DNA of 64,000 bases from DASSQJ01 sp963773655 (lineage in GTDB: Bacteria; Actinomycetota; Actinomycetes; Actinomycetales; Dermatophilaceae): positions 1 to 64,000 of the forward strand of contig CAVZBX010000004.1 of NCBI GenBank assembly GCA_963773655.1. Reading direction: 5' to 3'. The notes under the pieces are model-generated. The model saw nothing but the letters and a program-made list of their open reading frames with translations, did no database searches and had not been told where the DNA came from. The stretch's first letter is position 1, and every line of letters starts with the position of its first letter. A program made the position numbers and the translations under genes. This document shows positions 18,171 to 26,828 of this stretch, in pieces.

Positions 18171-18827
18171 TCAGGACGCGGCGACCATCCGGGCCACCCC
18201 GGCGGCGTCGTGGACGAGCGGCGACAGCCCCGTGGACCGCTCCACGGCGTCGCTCGCGCCGCAGGTGACGAGCCAGTTGGCGAGCATCCGGTGGCCGCCC
18301 TCGGTGAGCACGGACTCCGGGTGGAACTGCACCCCGTGGAGCGGGAGGGACTCGTGGCGCACCGCCATGATGATGCCGCTCGCCGTGTGCCCGTTGGCCA
18401 CCAGCGACCCGGGGAGGGTGGCCGGCTCGATGGTCAGCGAGTGGTAGCGGGTGGCGGTGAACGGGTCGGGGACCCCCTCGAGCACCCCGGTGCCGTCGTG
18501 CGACACCCGTGAGGTCTTGCCGTGGAGCAGCTCGGGGGCGCGGCCCACGGTCGCGCCCATGACGGCCCCCAGCGCCTGGTGCCCGAGGCAGACCCCGAGC
18601 ATCGGCTGCGCCCGCTCGGCGCAGGCCTCGATCATCGCCATCGACACGCCGGCCTCCTCGGGCGTGCCGGGCCCGGGCGAGACGAGCACGCCGTCGAAGT
18701 CGGCGGCGTCCGCCGGCGCGACGGCGTCGTTGCGCACGACCTCGCACTCGGCCCCGAGCTGCTCGAGGTAGCCGACGATGGTGAAGACGAAGCTGTCGTA
18801 GTTGTCGACGACGAGGACCCGGGCCAT
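18171..18827 (-). CDS. trpG: Glutamine amidotransferase, anthranilate/aminodeoxychorismate synthase component II
   Basis: A 218-residue class I glutamine amidotransferase. The nucleophile is C80 in MLGVCLGHQ; the His-Glu pair is in VQFHPESVLTEGG. It supplies ammonia to a chorismate-using partner for tryptophan or folate synthesis. N-terminal VLVVDNYDSFVF is typical of the family. In Mycobacterium the equivalent gene next to pknB is trpG; pabA is equally possible. ATG 18827 is chosen because the conserved N-terminus begins there; the ribosome site is weak. The C-terminal extension after NWLVTCG is not conserved. Confidence 0.88.
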   Translation of the reverse strand: MARVLVVDNYDSFVFTIVGYLEQLGAECEVVRNDAVAPADAADFDGVLVSPGPGTPEEAGVSMAMIEACAERAQPMLGVCLGHQALGAVMGATVGRAPELLHGKTSRVSHDGTGVLEGVPDPFTATRYHSLTIEPATLPGSLVANGHTASGIIMAVRHESLPLHGVQFHPESVLTEGGHRMLANWLVTCGASDAVERSTGLSPLVHDAAGVARMVAAS

Positions 18828-18882
18828 GGACCCATGATGCCGTGCCGCCTCCCCGCGAGCCCCGGTCGTCCGGGGCACCACG

Positions 18883-19041
18883 TCAGGGACCGACGGTGAC
18901 GTCGGTGAACGGCACGAGCGGCTCGAGCCACGGGAAGACCCAGCCGAAGCACACGACCACGACGAGTCCGGCGAGCGCCAGGCACTGCAGCACCCTCGCC
19001 CAGGTCGGGCCGGGCAGGGCGCGCCAGAGGGCCGCGTACAC
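18883..19041 (-). CDS. Very small membrane protein downstream of sortase
   Basis: A 52-residue frame starting at GTG, three bases after the sortase stop and ending 55 bases before trpG. It reads VYAALWRALPG, then a membrane helix (VLQCLALAGLVVVVCFGWVF), then WLEPLVPFTD. Strong GC3 bias and the tight spacing after the sortase gene support it. Probably a small membrane partner or spacer protein of unknown role; proteins of this kind between sortase and trpG are common in actinobacteria. Confidence 0.65.
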   Translation of the reverse strand: MYAALWRALPGPTWARVLQCLALAGLVVVVCFGWVFPWLEPLVPFTDVTVGP

Positions 19042-19044
19042 CGG

Positions 19045-19722
19045 TCAGCCCGCCGTGCCGCCGGCCCGCGCGGCGGCGAGGTCGGCGGGGTCCAGGGTCT
19101 CGGCCAGCTCGGCGTGCACGACGTACCGCTCGGCGGCGCTGTAGCGGGGGTGGCACGAGGTCATCGTGAGCACCGGCTCCGCGGGGGCGGCGCCCGGCTC
19201 GTCGGGCACGGGGGCCAGGACGTCGACGTCGGTGGGCGGGACCACCTCGTGGCCGGTGACGACGTAGACGTAGACGGCGTCGGCGGTCTCGACCAGGACA
19301 CGGTCGCCGGCACGGAGCCGGTCGATGTCGTGGAACGGGCGCCCCCACGTCGTGCGGTGGCCCGCCACGGCGAAGTTGCCGACCTGGCCCGGTGCCGCGG
19401 TGCCGTCGTAGTGGCCGACGCCGGTCGCGAGCACCTCGGCGTCGGTGCCCTGCAGCACCGGCCGCACCCACTCCTGCCCGAAGCGCGGCACGTGGAGGAG
19501 CGCGAAGGCGTCTCCGGGCAGCCCGGACGGCGCCACCTGGTCGCCGCTCGCCTGCGGCGCAGCGTCCCGGCCGAAGTCCTCGCGCAGCTGCTCGACCACC
19601 TGCGTCGCCGCACGCTGGGCCACGACGTCGGTCCACCACAGCTGCCAGACGGCGAAGAGCAGCACCAGCACGCCGGAGGTGACGAGCAGCTCGCCGGCCC
19701 CGCCGAGGACCCGGCGGCCCAT
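19045..19722 (-). CDS. Class E sortase
   Basis: A 225-residue transpeptidase anchored by an N-terminal helix (LLVTSGVLVLLFAVWQLWW). The catalytic His is in VAGHRTTWG, the Cys in TMTSCHPRYSAAERY with its downstream Arg, as in class E (SrtE) enzymes, which attach LAXTG proteins to the wall. The C-terminal tail is Ala-rich. It sits between DUF881 and trpG, as in streptomycetes and mycobacterial relatives. Confidence 0.9.
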   Translation of the reverse strand: MGRRVLGGAGELLVTSGVLVLLFAVWQLWWTDVVAQRAATQVVEQLREDFGRDAAPQASGDQVAPSGLPGDAFALLHVPRFGQEWVRPVLQGTDAEVLATGVGHYDGTAAPGQVGNFAVAGHRTTWGRPFHDIDRLRAGDRVLVETADAVYVYVVTGHEVVPPTDVDVLAPVPDEPGAAPAEPVLTMTSCHPRYSAAERYVVHAELAETLDPADLAAARAGGTAG

Positions 19723-19735
19723 CAGCGCGGACCGC

Positions 19736-20494
19736 TCACGACTCGGCGACCTCGGCGAACTGCGGGGTGATGGACCCGACGAACGCGGGCAGCTGCGTGG
19801 TGCCGAGCACCTCGACCGCGTAGCCGAGGCCGACCGCCACCGACCACTCGCGCAGGATGTCCACCTGCGGGTCGGTGTCGAGGGTGGTGAGCAGCCGGTC
19901 GGTGTCGCCGACGGCGGTGATGACGTACGGCGGCGAGTAGACCCGGCCCTGGAGGATCAGCGTGTTGCCCACGCAGCGCACCGCGCTCGTGGACACCACG
20001 CGCTGGTCCTGGATCATCATCGCCTCGGCGCCGCCGGCCCAGAGGGCGTTGACGACGGCCTGCACGTCCTGCTGGTGGATGACGTAGTTGTCGGGGTCCT
20101 GGCCGTCGGGAACCTCGCCGCCGACCAGCTTGGCGTCCTGCAGGCTCACCTTGACCGCCGGGCCCTCGACGGCGGTGCGCCCGGCGGAGAGCGCCACCGC
20201 CTCCGCCTCCTGCTCCAGCGCCTGGATCCGGCTGTCGTCCGGGGCGAGCGCGGCGGTGGCCGCGTCGACCTCCCCCTGAAGGCCGTCGACCGTGGCCTGG
20301 CGCTGCTCGTTGACCTGGTTCTGCTCCCGGATCAGGTCGGGCAGGTTGGTGTAGTCGGCGCGCAGGTCCTGGCCGTCGGCGGCGCGGACGCTGGACGCGA
20401 AGAGGGCACCGGCGAGCAGCGCCGCGACCGGGACCAGCCACGGCCACGGCGACGGACGGTGGGTCCGTCCGGCGTGCGTCCCGGGCACTGTCAC
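19736..20494 (-). CDS. DUF881 family membrane protein
   Basis: A 252-residue protein with an N-terminal membrane segment (WPWLVPVAALLAGALFASS), a coiled-coil-like stretch (about 50-95), then the DUF881 core (LVGGEVPDGQDPDNYVIHQQDVQAVVNALWAGGAEAM and VGNTLILQGRVYSPPYVI). DUF881 proteins lie next to crgA and sepF or sortase genes and are thought to act in division or the envelope; no reaction is known. It is divergent from crgA with a 60-base gap. Confidence 0.88.
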   Translation of the reverse strand: MTVPGTHAGRTHRPSPWPWLVPVAALLAGALFASSVRAADGQDLRADYTNLPDLIREQNQVNEQRQATVDGLQGEVDAATAALAPDDSRIQALEQEAEAVALSAGRTAVEGPAVKVSLQDAKLVGGEVPDGQDPDNYVIHQQDVQAVVNALWAGGAEAMMIQDQRVVSTSAVRCVGNTLILQGRVYSPPYVITAVGDTDRLLTTLDTDPQVDILREWSVAVGLGYAVEVLGTTQLPAFVGSITPQFAEVAES

Positions 20495-20554
20495 CCTCCT
20501 CTCGGCATCAACATCTACGCTAGGTCACTGACCAGACCGAACAAGGAGTGTTCC

Positions 20555-20809
20555 GTGCCCGAGTCCAAGGGTCGATCCAAGCCCGCCTACACCCCGCCGC
20601 GCTCGGCATCGAAGAAGGCGCAGGGCCCGAACCCCAGGTGGTTCGCCCCCGTGATGGTCGGCCTCATGGTCGTCGGCCTCGTGTGGGTCGTCACGTACTA
20701 CATCAGCGGGCAGAACCAGTATCCGGTCCCCGCCCTTGAACGCTGGAACCTGGCCGTGGGTTTCGCGCTGATGCTCTCCGGCTTCCTCATGACCACGCGG
20801 TGGCGCTGA
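20555..20809 (+). CDS. crgA: Cell division protein CrgA
   Basis: An 84-residue protein with a basic N-terminus (PESKGRSKPAYTPP) and two membrane helices (WFAPVMVGLMVVGLVWVVTYYI and LAVGFALMLSGFLMTT) ending TRWR. Size, topology and neighbourhood match CrgA, which binds FtsZ, FtsQ and FtsI and regulates septation in actinobacteria. The GTG start has AAGGAG 6-7 bases upstream. Confidence 0.95.
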   Translation: MPESKGRSKPAYTPPRSASKKAQGPNPRWFAPVMVGLMVVGLVWVVTYYISGQNQYPVPALERWNLAVGFALMLSGFLMTTRWR

Positions 20810-20817
20810 CCCGCCGG

Positions 20818-20839
20818 TTGTCCACAGGCGTCGTCCACA
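20818..20839 (+). other. Two DnaA-box-like sequences
   Basis: TTGTCCACA (20818-20826), the actinobacterial DnaA box consensus, is followed by TCGTCCACA (20831-20839, one mismatch) in the same orientation, between the convergent crgA and rhomboid genes. Two copies do not make an origin, but this locus is near oriC in relatives, so they may be outlying boxes. Confidence 0.4.
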
Positions 20840-20895
20840 CTGGGGACGAATGACAGCCGTGTAACCCACGGCCCGTCCGGGGTGCGGCACCGGGG

Positions 20896-21819
20896 TCACA
20901 CCGACGCGTACTTGAGCACGGTGAGCAGGAGGAGGAGCACGAGGATCGCGGCGAGCCCGGCCCACTGCAGCGGCCCGGCCTTCCGCCGGGCGGCATTGAC
21001 CGCGACCGCACCCGCCGTGGGGTCGGCCCCCCGGCGCCCCGCGTAGGCGATCACCGCTGCCGCGGCCGCGCCGGTGGCCAGGCCCCCGAGGTGCGCCTGC
21101 CAGGCGATGTTCGGGATGACGAAGCCGATGACGGCGTTGATGCCGATGAGCACGTACATCCCCGCCGCCGACCGCCCCAGCCGGCGCTGGAGCACGAGGA
21201 AGGCGCCGAAGAGCCCGAAGACTGCTCCGGACGCCCCCACGGCCGGGGTCCACCACGCCCCGGCGCCGTCGCGCAGCGCCTCGCTGACGGACTGGGGCGC
21301 GGCGAGGAGGAGGTAGAAGACCGAGCCGCCGAAGGCGCTGAGCAGGTAGAGCGCGATGAACCGGGCCCGGCCGAGCATCGGCTCGAGGTAGGTGCCCATG
21401 ATCCACAGCGCGTACATGTTGAACGCGATGTGGAGGACGCTCCCGTGCGCGAAGGCGGAGGTGACGAACCGCCACGGCTCGCTGAGGCCATAGGCCGGGA
21501 CGAACGCGACCTCATCGGTCAGTCCGGGCACGACCCGCTGGAGCACGTAGACGGCGACGCAGATGCCGATGATCCACATCGTCGCCAGCGGGCGCCCATC
21601 GGTGACGGCCCCGCCGAAAACGGTGCGGGCCTGCCGAACGGTGCGGCTGCCCTCGCGCACGCAGTCGACGCACTGGATGCCGACGGCGGCCGGCCGCTGG
21701 CACTCCGGGCACGTCGGTCGCCCGCAGCGCTGGCAGCGGACGTAGGCCTCCCGGTCGGGGTGGCGCGGGCAGACCGGCGCCTCCGGCTGGGCCTGCGGTG
21801 ACAGCGGGTACTCACCCAC
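20896..21819 (-). CDS. Rhomboid intramembrane serine protease with zinc-binding N-terminus
   Basis: A 307-residue protein. Residues about 15-55 carry Cys/His pairs (CPRHPD..CQRC..CPEC..CVDC), a B-box-like zinc module. The rhomboid core follows with FAHGSVLHIAFNMYALW, the catalytic Ser in GASGAVFG and the His in WQAHLGGLATG, over about six membrane helices, plus a C-terminal helix. It cleaves membrane proteins within the bilayer; substrates unknown. It lies between crgA and ppiA as in other actinobacteria. Confidence 0.93.
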   Translation of the reverse strand: MGEYPLSPQAQPEAPVCPRHPDREAYVRCQRCGRPTCPECQRPAAVGIQCVDCVREGSRTVRQARTVFGGAVTDGRPLATMWIIGICVAVYVLQRVVPGLTDEVAFVPAYGLSEPWRFVTSAFAHGSVLHIAFNMYALWIMGTYLEPMLGRARFIALYLLSAFGGSVFYLLLAAPQSVSEALRDGAGAWWTPAVGASGAVFGLFGAFLVLQRRLGRSAAGMYVLIGINAVIGFVIPNIAWQAHLGGLATGAAAAAVIAYAGRRGADPTAGAVAVNAARRKAGPLQWAGLAAILVLLLLLTVLKYASV

Positions 21820-21920
21820 GGGGGCTGCTCCTCGGGCGGCGGGGCGGGTCGGGCAGGGTGGTCAACGAGCGGGCGCCCCCCGAGGTGCCGGAGCCGGCCG
21901 GCCGCTCGACCGACGCGACG

Positions 21921-21945
21921 GCCCGCACCCGCTGAGGGCGCGGGC
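21921..21945 (-). terminator. Hairpin terminator after the peptidyl-prolyl isomerase gene
   Basis: Arms of 10 bp with one mismatch (21921-21930 and 21936-21945) around GCTGA, starting 18 bases after the isomerase stop codon on the minus strand. No T tract. Confidence 0.55.
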
Positions 21946-21963
21946 CGGTCGGCGCGGGGGGCG

Positions 21964-22482
21964 TCAGTCCTGGATCTCGACCCGCTCGATGACGACGTCC
22001 TCGAGCGGCTTGTCCATCGGGCCGGTGGGCACGCTCGCGAGCTTGTCGACGACCTCGCGGCTGGCGCCGTCGGCGACCTCGCCGAAGATCGTGTGCTTGC
22101 CGTTGAGCCAGGTGGTGGGGGCGACGGTGATGAAGAACTGGGAGCCGTTGGTGCCGCGACCGCCCTGCTTGCCGGCGTTGGCCATCGCGAGCAGGTACGG
22201 GCGGTCGAACTGCTTGTCGGGGTGCACCTCGTCGTCGAAGGTGTAGCCGGGCCCGCCCATGCCGCGGCCGAGCGGGCAGCCGCCCTGGATCATGAAGCCG
22301 GGGATGATCCGGTGGAAGATCAGCCCGTCGTAGAACCTCGTGGGGTTCGAGCGACCGGCATCGTCCTGGTACTCCTGCTCGCCGGTCGCGAGCCCGACGA
22401 AGTTCTTCACCGTCTTGGGGGCCTCGTTCGAGAAGAGCTCGACGTCGATCGGGCCGTGGTTGGTGTGCAGCGTTGCCTTCAT
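21964..22482 (-). CDS. ppiA: Cyclophilin-type peptidyl-prolyl cis-trans isomerase
   Basis: A 172-residue single-domain cyclophilin with FHRIIPGFMIQGG, QFFITVAPTTWLNGKHTIFGEV and the MANAGKQGGRGTNGSQFF segment, which hold the active-site Arg, Phe, Gln and His. No signal peptide, so cytoplasmic. It speeds proline isomerisation in protein folding. ATG 22482 is chosen because the conserved N-terminus starts there with GAGAGG upstream; the longer frame adds no family sequence. Same position as Mycobacterium ppiA (Rv0009). Confidence 0.95.
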   Translation of the reverse strand: MKATLHTNHGPIDVELFSNEAPKTVKNFVGLATGEQEYQDDAGRSNPTRFYDGLIFHRIIPGFMIQGGCPLGRGMGGPGYTFDDEVHPDKQFDRPYLLAMANAGKQGGRGTNGSQFFITVAPTTWLNGKHTIFGEVADGASREVVDKLASVPTGPMDKPLEDVVIERVEIQD

Positions 22483-22639
22483 GCGCTCGATCCTCTCACG
22501 CACGCCGCCGGCCGGCGCCGACCGGGCCGCCGCTCCCCGTGCGCATCCTCGTGACCCAGGTCTCCGGGCTGGGGCCTTCCGACCGTGGCCGGGCGCGCGG
22601 GAGGATCGGGTGGGGCAGGGACCGGAAGGAGACCCGAGC

Positions 22640-23278
22640 ATGGCTCGTCGAGCCGCCGCCGCCCTCCTGGCGGGCGTGGTCGGCTACGCCGTCCTCCACC
22701 GGCTGGGCACGGTCTCGGGATCGACCCCCGAGGAGCGCCGCCGCACGCTCCCGGGGGACGAGCTCATCACGCACCCGACGGTGGTGACGAACCACGCCGC
22801 GACGCTCCCGGCCCCGCCCGAGGAGGTGTGGCCGTGGCTCACCCAGGTCGGCTGGCACCGGGGCGGCTGGTACACCCCGCGCTGGGTCGACCGGCTCCTG
22901 TTCCCCGGCAACTGGCCGAGTGCGGAGCACCTGGACCCCGACCTGCTGCGCGACCTCCGGCCCGGCGACACCATCCCCGACGGCCCACCCGGCACCGCCG
23001 AGTTCGTCGTGGAGCAGGCCGTGGCGCCGCGCGTGCTGGTGCTCCACTCCCGCACCCACCTTCCGCCGGGGTTCGCCGAGCGCGTCGGCGCCGCCCTGGA
23101 CTGGGTGTGGACCTTCTCGCTGGAGCCGGAGGGAACGGGCACGCGCCTGCTCATCCGCAATCGCGGGTGGGTCACTCCCCGGTGGCTCGACCTCGGCTAC
23201 CGCGCGCTCATCGTGCCGGCCGACCACGTCATGGCACGGGGGATGCTCGACGGGCTGGCCGCGCGCACGGCGCGGTGA
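22640..23278 (+). CDS. SRPBCC-like protein with N-terminal membrane segment
   Basis: A 212-residue protein. A hydrophobic N-terminus (AAALLAGVVGYAVLHRLG) precedes a START-like domain: HAATLPAPPEEVWPWLTQVGWHRGGWYTP, then DWVWTFSLEPEGTGTRLLIRNRG. Such domains bind hydrophobic ligands. Proteins of this type in actinobacteria are annotated only as hypothetical or SRPBCC. ATG 22640 has GGAAGGAG upstream. It is divergent from ppiA over about 155 bases. Confidence 0.75.
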   Translation: MARRAAAALLAGVVGYAVLHRLGTVSGSTPEERRRTLPGDELITHPTVVTNHAATLPAPPEEVWPWLTQVGWHRGGWYTPRWVDRLLFPGNWPSAEHLDPDLLRDLRPGDTIPDGPPGTAEFVVEQAVAPRVLVLHSRTHLPPGFAERVGAALDWVWTFSLEPEGTGTRLLIRNRGWVTPRWLDLGYRALIVPADHVMARGMLDGLAARTAR

Positions 23279-23382
23279 CGGACCGGCCGGGGGACCCCGC
23301 CGCACATCGACCGACCCCGGAGGTGTCGTGGGCAGGCCGGACAGGGCAGGATGGGAAGGGAAGTCCACACCGAGGAGGACAA

Positions 23383-24372
23383 GTGTTCCGCTCCAGCAAG
23401 ACCGATCAGGCCAAGGACGCGGTCGAGGACACCGCGAAGGCTGCACGCGACCGTGCCGAGAAGGCCACCGAGACGGCCGGCAAGAAGGCGCACGACGTGG
23501 GCAAGCAGGCGAAGAAGTCCGCGAAGAAGGCGGAGAAGAACCTGGAGAAGGCCCAGAAGAACACCGCCCAGGCCGCCGGGGCGCTCGCCCCGATGGTCGA
23601 GGAGGCCCGCGAGAAGGCCATCGACGCCGCCGAGGTGGCGCGCGAGAGGGCCGAGGAGGCGCTCGAGGAGCTCGGTCCGCGCGTCGAGCACGCCAAGGAC
23701 ACCTTCATGGAGGACGTCATGCCGAAGGTCATGGCTGCCCTCACCGCCATCGCCGCCAGCGCCGCCGCCGCGAAGGAGCAGGCCTCGGAGGCGGCCGAGC
23801 GTGCGCCCGACGCCTACGCCGTCCTCAAGGGCGACGCGGAGGTGAAGTCCAAGGGCGGCAAGGGCAAGTGGGTCCTCGTGCTCGGCGCCGTCGCCGCGGG
23901 TGCCGCCGTCATGGCGTACCGGAAGAGCAACGAGCGTCCCGACCCCTGGGCCACGGCGGGCACGTACACCCCGCCGAAGACCACGGGGCAGAAGGTCGAC
24001 GAGGCCATCGACACCGCCAAGGAGAAGGCGGCCGAGGTCAAGGACGCCGCCACCGCCAAGGCCACCGAGGCCAAGAAGGCCACGACGAGCAAGGCCGCCG
24101 AGGCCAAGGACGAGGCGGCGAAGAAGACCACCGCCGCCAAGCAGACGGCCGCGAAGACCACGCCGGCCAAGAAGACGGCGCCGGCCGCGGAGGCCCCGCC
24201 CAGCGGCGGCTCCGGCTCGTCCACCGACGTGCCCTCGACGACCGGCACCTCCGAGAACGCCGACCTCTCGACACCGAACCTCGACCAGGGCGGCACGGGG
24301 AGCTCCGACACGGGGAGCTCCGGCACCGGGGGTACCGGCAGCAGCGGCACGGGCAGCAGCGACACGACCTGA
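23383..24372 (+). CDS. Lys/Ala-rich coiled-coil protein with histone H1-like tail
   Basis: A 329-residue protein starting at GTG with a perfect GAGGAGG site. Residues 1-150 are charged amphipathic helices (KATETAGKKAHDVGKQAKKS) like LEA or apolipoprotein-type stress proteins. A membrane-like helix (WVLVLGAVAAGAAVMAY) follows near 165-185, then a Lys/Ala/Thr tail of KAxEAKxxA repeats resembling bacterial H1-like proteins, and finally a Gly/Ser/Thr linker of GSSDTGSSGTG repeats. No enzymatic domain. The low-complexity tail could bind nucleic acid or act as an envelope spacer; the role is not known. Confidence 0.75.
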   Translation: MFRSSKTDQAKDAVEDTAKAARDRAEKATETAGKKAHDVGKQAKKSAKKAEKNLEKAQKNTAQAAGALAPMVEEAREKAIDAAEVARERAEEALEELGPRVEHAKDTFMEDVMPKVMAALTAIAASAAAAKEQASEAAERAPDAYAVLKGDAEVKSKGGKGKWVLVLGAVAAGAAVMAYRKSNERPDPWATAGTYTPPKTTGQKVDEAIDTAKEKAAEVKDAATAKATEAKKATTSKAAEAKDEAAKKTTAAKQTAAKTTPAKKTAPAAEAPPSGGSGSSTDVPSTTGTSENADLSTPNLDQGGTGSSDTGSSGTGGTGSSGTGSSDTT

Positions 24373-24407
24373 CGTCCCCGGGGGTGCGCCCGCGCCCCGA
24401 CAGCGAT

Positions 24408-24441
24408 CGACGCCGGTCGGCCTCAGGGCCGACCGGCGTCG
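24408..24441 (+). terminator. Very strong GC hairpin after the Lys/Ala-rich gene
   Basis: A perfect 15-bp stem (24408-24422 with 24427-24441) around a TCAG loop, 36 bases after the stop codon. No T tract. The remaining roughly 330 bases before the next gene hold no frame I can support as a gene and presumably contain its promoter. Confidence 0.75.
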
Positions 24442-24776
24442 TCGTACCCGCGGCAGCAGCGCCCCTGCGTGCCGCTCCCGCGGGTCGGTGCCGGCGGCAG
24501 AGGGGGTCTCCGCCGGCACCGGGCTCGCTGTCTCCGGCTGTGCTTCGCGAGCCCGGACGCCGGACCGGGTGAGGGGGCGGCCCCGCCCCGGTGGCGTAGC
24601 TCGACCCTAGGACGCGGTGGTGGCGGCGCCTATGGCCCGACCTGACCATCTCTGCCCGCCGCGGACGGTGGCCCGGCCCGGGTGCGCCGGCGACACCGGT
24701 CGGCCGGCCGATTGAGGCTCGCCGGGCGTGGGTACGGGATTTGCGTACGTCAACCCCCACCCACAAGGAGGACACG

Positions 24777-25220
24777 ATGTCGACCGACGCACGCGTCGCC
24801 AAGGAACTGGTCGAGACCCTCAAGGACGGCCGCAACGGGTACGCGTCCGCCGCCGAGCGCCTGCGCGACAGCGACCAGCCGGAGCTGGCGGCGACGATGC
24901 AGCGCTTCGCCGAGCAGCGCGCCCAGTTCACCAGCGAGATCGTGAGCATGGGCCACGACTACGGCGAGGACGTCGACGAGAGCGGGTCCACCGCGGCCGC
25001 GGTGCACCGCGGGTGGCTCAAGGTGAAGGACGCGGTGACCGGCGACGACGCGGGCAGCGTGCTCGGCGCGGCGGCCAGCGGCGAGGACCACGCGGTGTCC
25101 GAGTACGAGAAGGCCCTCGGCGCGGACATCAGCGACGGCTTCCGAACCGTGGTGCAGCGCCAGCACGCCTCGGTGGTCGCCGCCCGCGACGAGGTCAAGC
25201 AGCTGCAGAACAGCCGCTGA
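24777..25220 (+). CDS. PA2169-like four-helix-bundle protein (DUF2383)
   Basis: A 147-residue all-helical protein: VAKELVETLKDGRNGYASAAERL, QPELAATMQRFAEQRAQFTSEI, then SEYEKALGADISDGFRTVVQRQHASVVAARDEVKQL. The length and helix pattern match the PA2169/DUF2383 ferritin-like bundle family, often linked to stress. ATG 24777 has AAGGAGGA upstream. Single gene flanked by long intergenic regions. Confidence 0.8.
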   Translation: MSTDARVAKELVETLKDGRNGYASAAERLRDSDQPELAATMQRFAEQRAQFTSEIVSMGHDYGEDVDESGSTAAAVHRGWLKVKDAVTGDDAGSVLGAAASGEDHAVSEYEKALGADISDGFRTVVQRQHASVVAARDEVKQLQNSR

Positions 25221-25289
25221 CCGACCCGCCAGGACCCCAGGCGGCCCTTCCCGCCGACGACGCCGGGGAGGGCCGCCTCGCTGCCGCCG

Positions 25290-26828
25290 TCAGGCGGTGG
25301 CCCGGTCGACGAGGCCGACGAGCTCGACGACGTCGGCGTCCTCGCGCAGCGCCGCCGGCAGGCGGTAGGCCTCCGCGCGCACCTCCTCCGGGCTGAGCCA
25401 GTGCGACCACGGGCCGCGGGTCAGCTGGTCGGTGAGCATCGCGATGACGAGGTCCTGGTGCAGCCGCGGGGCGGCGGCCGCGAGGTCGGGAGCGCAGGTG
25501 GCATCCCTCAGCTGCTCCCACCGTTCGACCACCCGGCCCGAGGGGTCGCGGTAGCGGACGGTCGCGGTGACGAAGGGGTCGTGTGGCTCGGCGCCCTCGC
25601 GCAGCTGCACGTCGTAGAGCGCGGTCGTGGCGTGCCCGGCGGTCACCTCGCCACCGTCGACCGCGTCGTCGCGGAAGGCCTCGTCGGCGACGGCGCGGTT
25701 CTCGTAGCCGAGCAGCCGGTAGCCGGCGACCTGCTCCGGGTCGAAGACGACCTGGGCCCTGGCGTCGTGGGCGGTGACGACGAGGCTGCCGGTGAGGTCG
25801 TGGGCGAAGACGCGGTCCGCCTCGGCCGCGGAGTCGACGTACACGTGCCAGCCGTCGCCGCGGTCGGCGAGCTGCTCGAGCAGGGCGTCACCGTAGTTCG
25901 TGATGCCGACGCCGACCGAGACGAGGTTGGTGCCGGCCCGGGTCTCGGTGCCGACCCGCTCGAGGATGCCGTCCGGGGTGGTGTCGCCGACGTTGGCGAC
26001 GCCGTCGCTGACGAGCACGACCCGGCTCATCCGGCCCTCGCTGCGCATCGCTGCCGCGAGGTCGTAGCCGAGGCCGAGCCCGGCCCCGACGTTGGTCGAC
26101 GCGGACGGGCGCAGCGCGTCGATGGCGGCGCCCACCCGGTGGTGGTCGGCCGCGGGAGTCGGCTCGAGGGCGACCTGGGCCTCGGTCGAGTAGCAGACCA
26201 TCGCGAGCCGGTCGGTGGGCCGCAGGTTCGCCGCGAGGGTGCGCAGCGCCGACCTGGTCGTGTCCATCTTCCCGGCCTCGGCCATCGAGCCCGAGCAGTC
26301 CACGACGAGGACGAGGTCGGCGTCGGGTCGCTGGCCGGAGGCGACGTCCGCGCTGCGGATGCCGACGCGCACGAGCCGGTGGTCGGGCCGGAACGGCAGG
26401 ACCGCGGCGTCGATGCTGACACCGAGGCCGTCCCGGGGCACGCGGTAGTCCTGTTCGAAGTAGTTGACGAACTCCTCGGTGCGCACCTCGTACGGGTCGG
26501 GGCGGCGGCCGCTCCGCACGGCGTCGCGGAAGCGGGTGTAGGAGCCGGTGTCGATGTCCAGGGCGAAGGTCGAGCGGTCGTCGTGGACCGGGTCGGTCAG
26601 GGCCGGGTCGCGCTCGAACGCCTCCGCGGCGCGGTCCTCCTCGCCGTCGTCCCACGGTGCCGGGGGCGGACCGGGTTGCGGGGGCGAGGGCTGGCCGCTG
26701 TTCGGGCCCGGGACCACCGGGCCGGCACGGTCACCGCCGTCACCGCCGCCCCCGCAGCCGGTGACGGCAAGGGCCACGGTGAGCGCCACGGCGGCGAGCG
26801 CGCCGCCCCTGCGTCGAGCTGTGTCCAT
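25290..26828 (-). CDS. von Willebrand factor A domain lipoprotein (YfbK-like)
   Basis: A 512-residue protein with a lipoprotein signal (LTVALAVTGCG) and a Pro/Gly linker. Next comes the N-terminal domain of this family (TFALDIDTGSYTRFRDAVRSGRRPDPYEVRTEEFVNYF), a vWA domain with MIDAS motif DCSGSM and VVLVSDGVANVGD, and a C-terminal DUF3520-like part (GYENRAVADEAFRDDAVDGGEVTAGHATTALYDV). Homologues are extracytoplasmic metal-binding proteins of unknown function. The start at 26828 is set by the signal peptide and a GAGGGG site. Confidence 0.9.
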   Translation of the reverse strand: MDTARRRGGALAAVALTVALAVTGCGGGGDGGDRAGPVVPGPNSGQPSPPQPGPPPAPWDDGEEDRAAEAFERDPALTDPVHDDRSTFALDIDTGSYTRFRDAVRSGRRPDPYEVRTEEFVNYFEQDYRVPRDGLGVSIDAAVLPFRPDHRLVRVGIRSADVASGQRPDADLVLVVDCSGSMAEAGKMDTTRSALRTLAANLRPTDRLAMVCYSTEAQVALEPTPAADHHRVGAAIDALRPSASTNVGAGLGLGYDLAAAMRSEGRMSRVVLVSDGVANVGDTTPDGILERVGTETRAGTNLVSVGVGITNYGDALLEQLADRGDGWHVYVDSAAEADRVFAHDLTGSLVVTAHDARAQVVFDPEQVAGYRLLGYENRAVADEAFRDDAVDGGEVTAGHATTALYDVQLREGAEPHDPFVTATVRYRDPSGRVVERWEQLRDATCAPDLAAAAPRLHQDLVIAMLTDQLTRGPWSHWLSPEEVRAEAYRLPAALREDADVVELVGLVDRATA

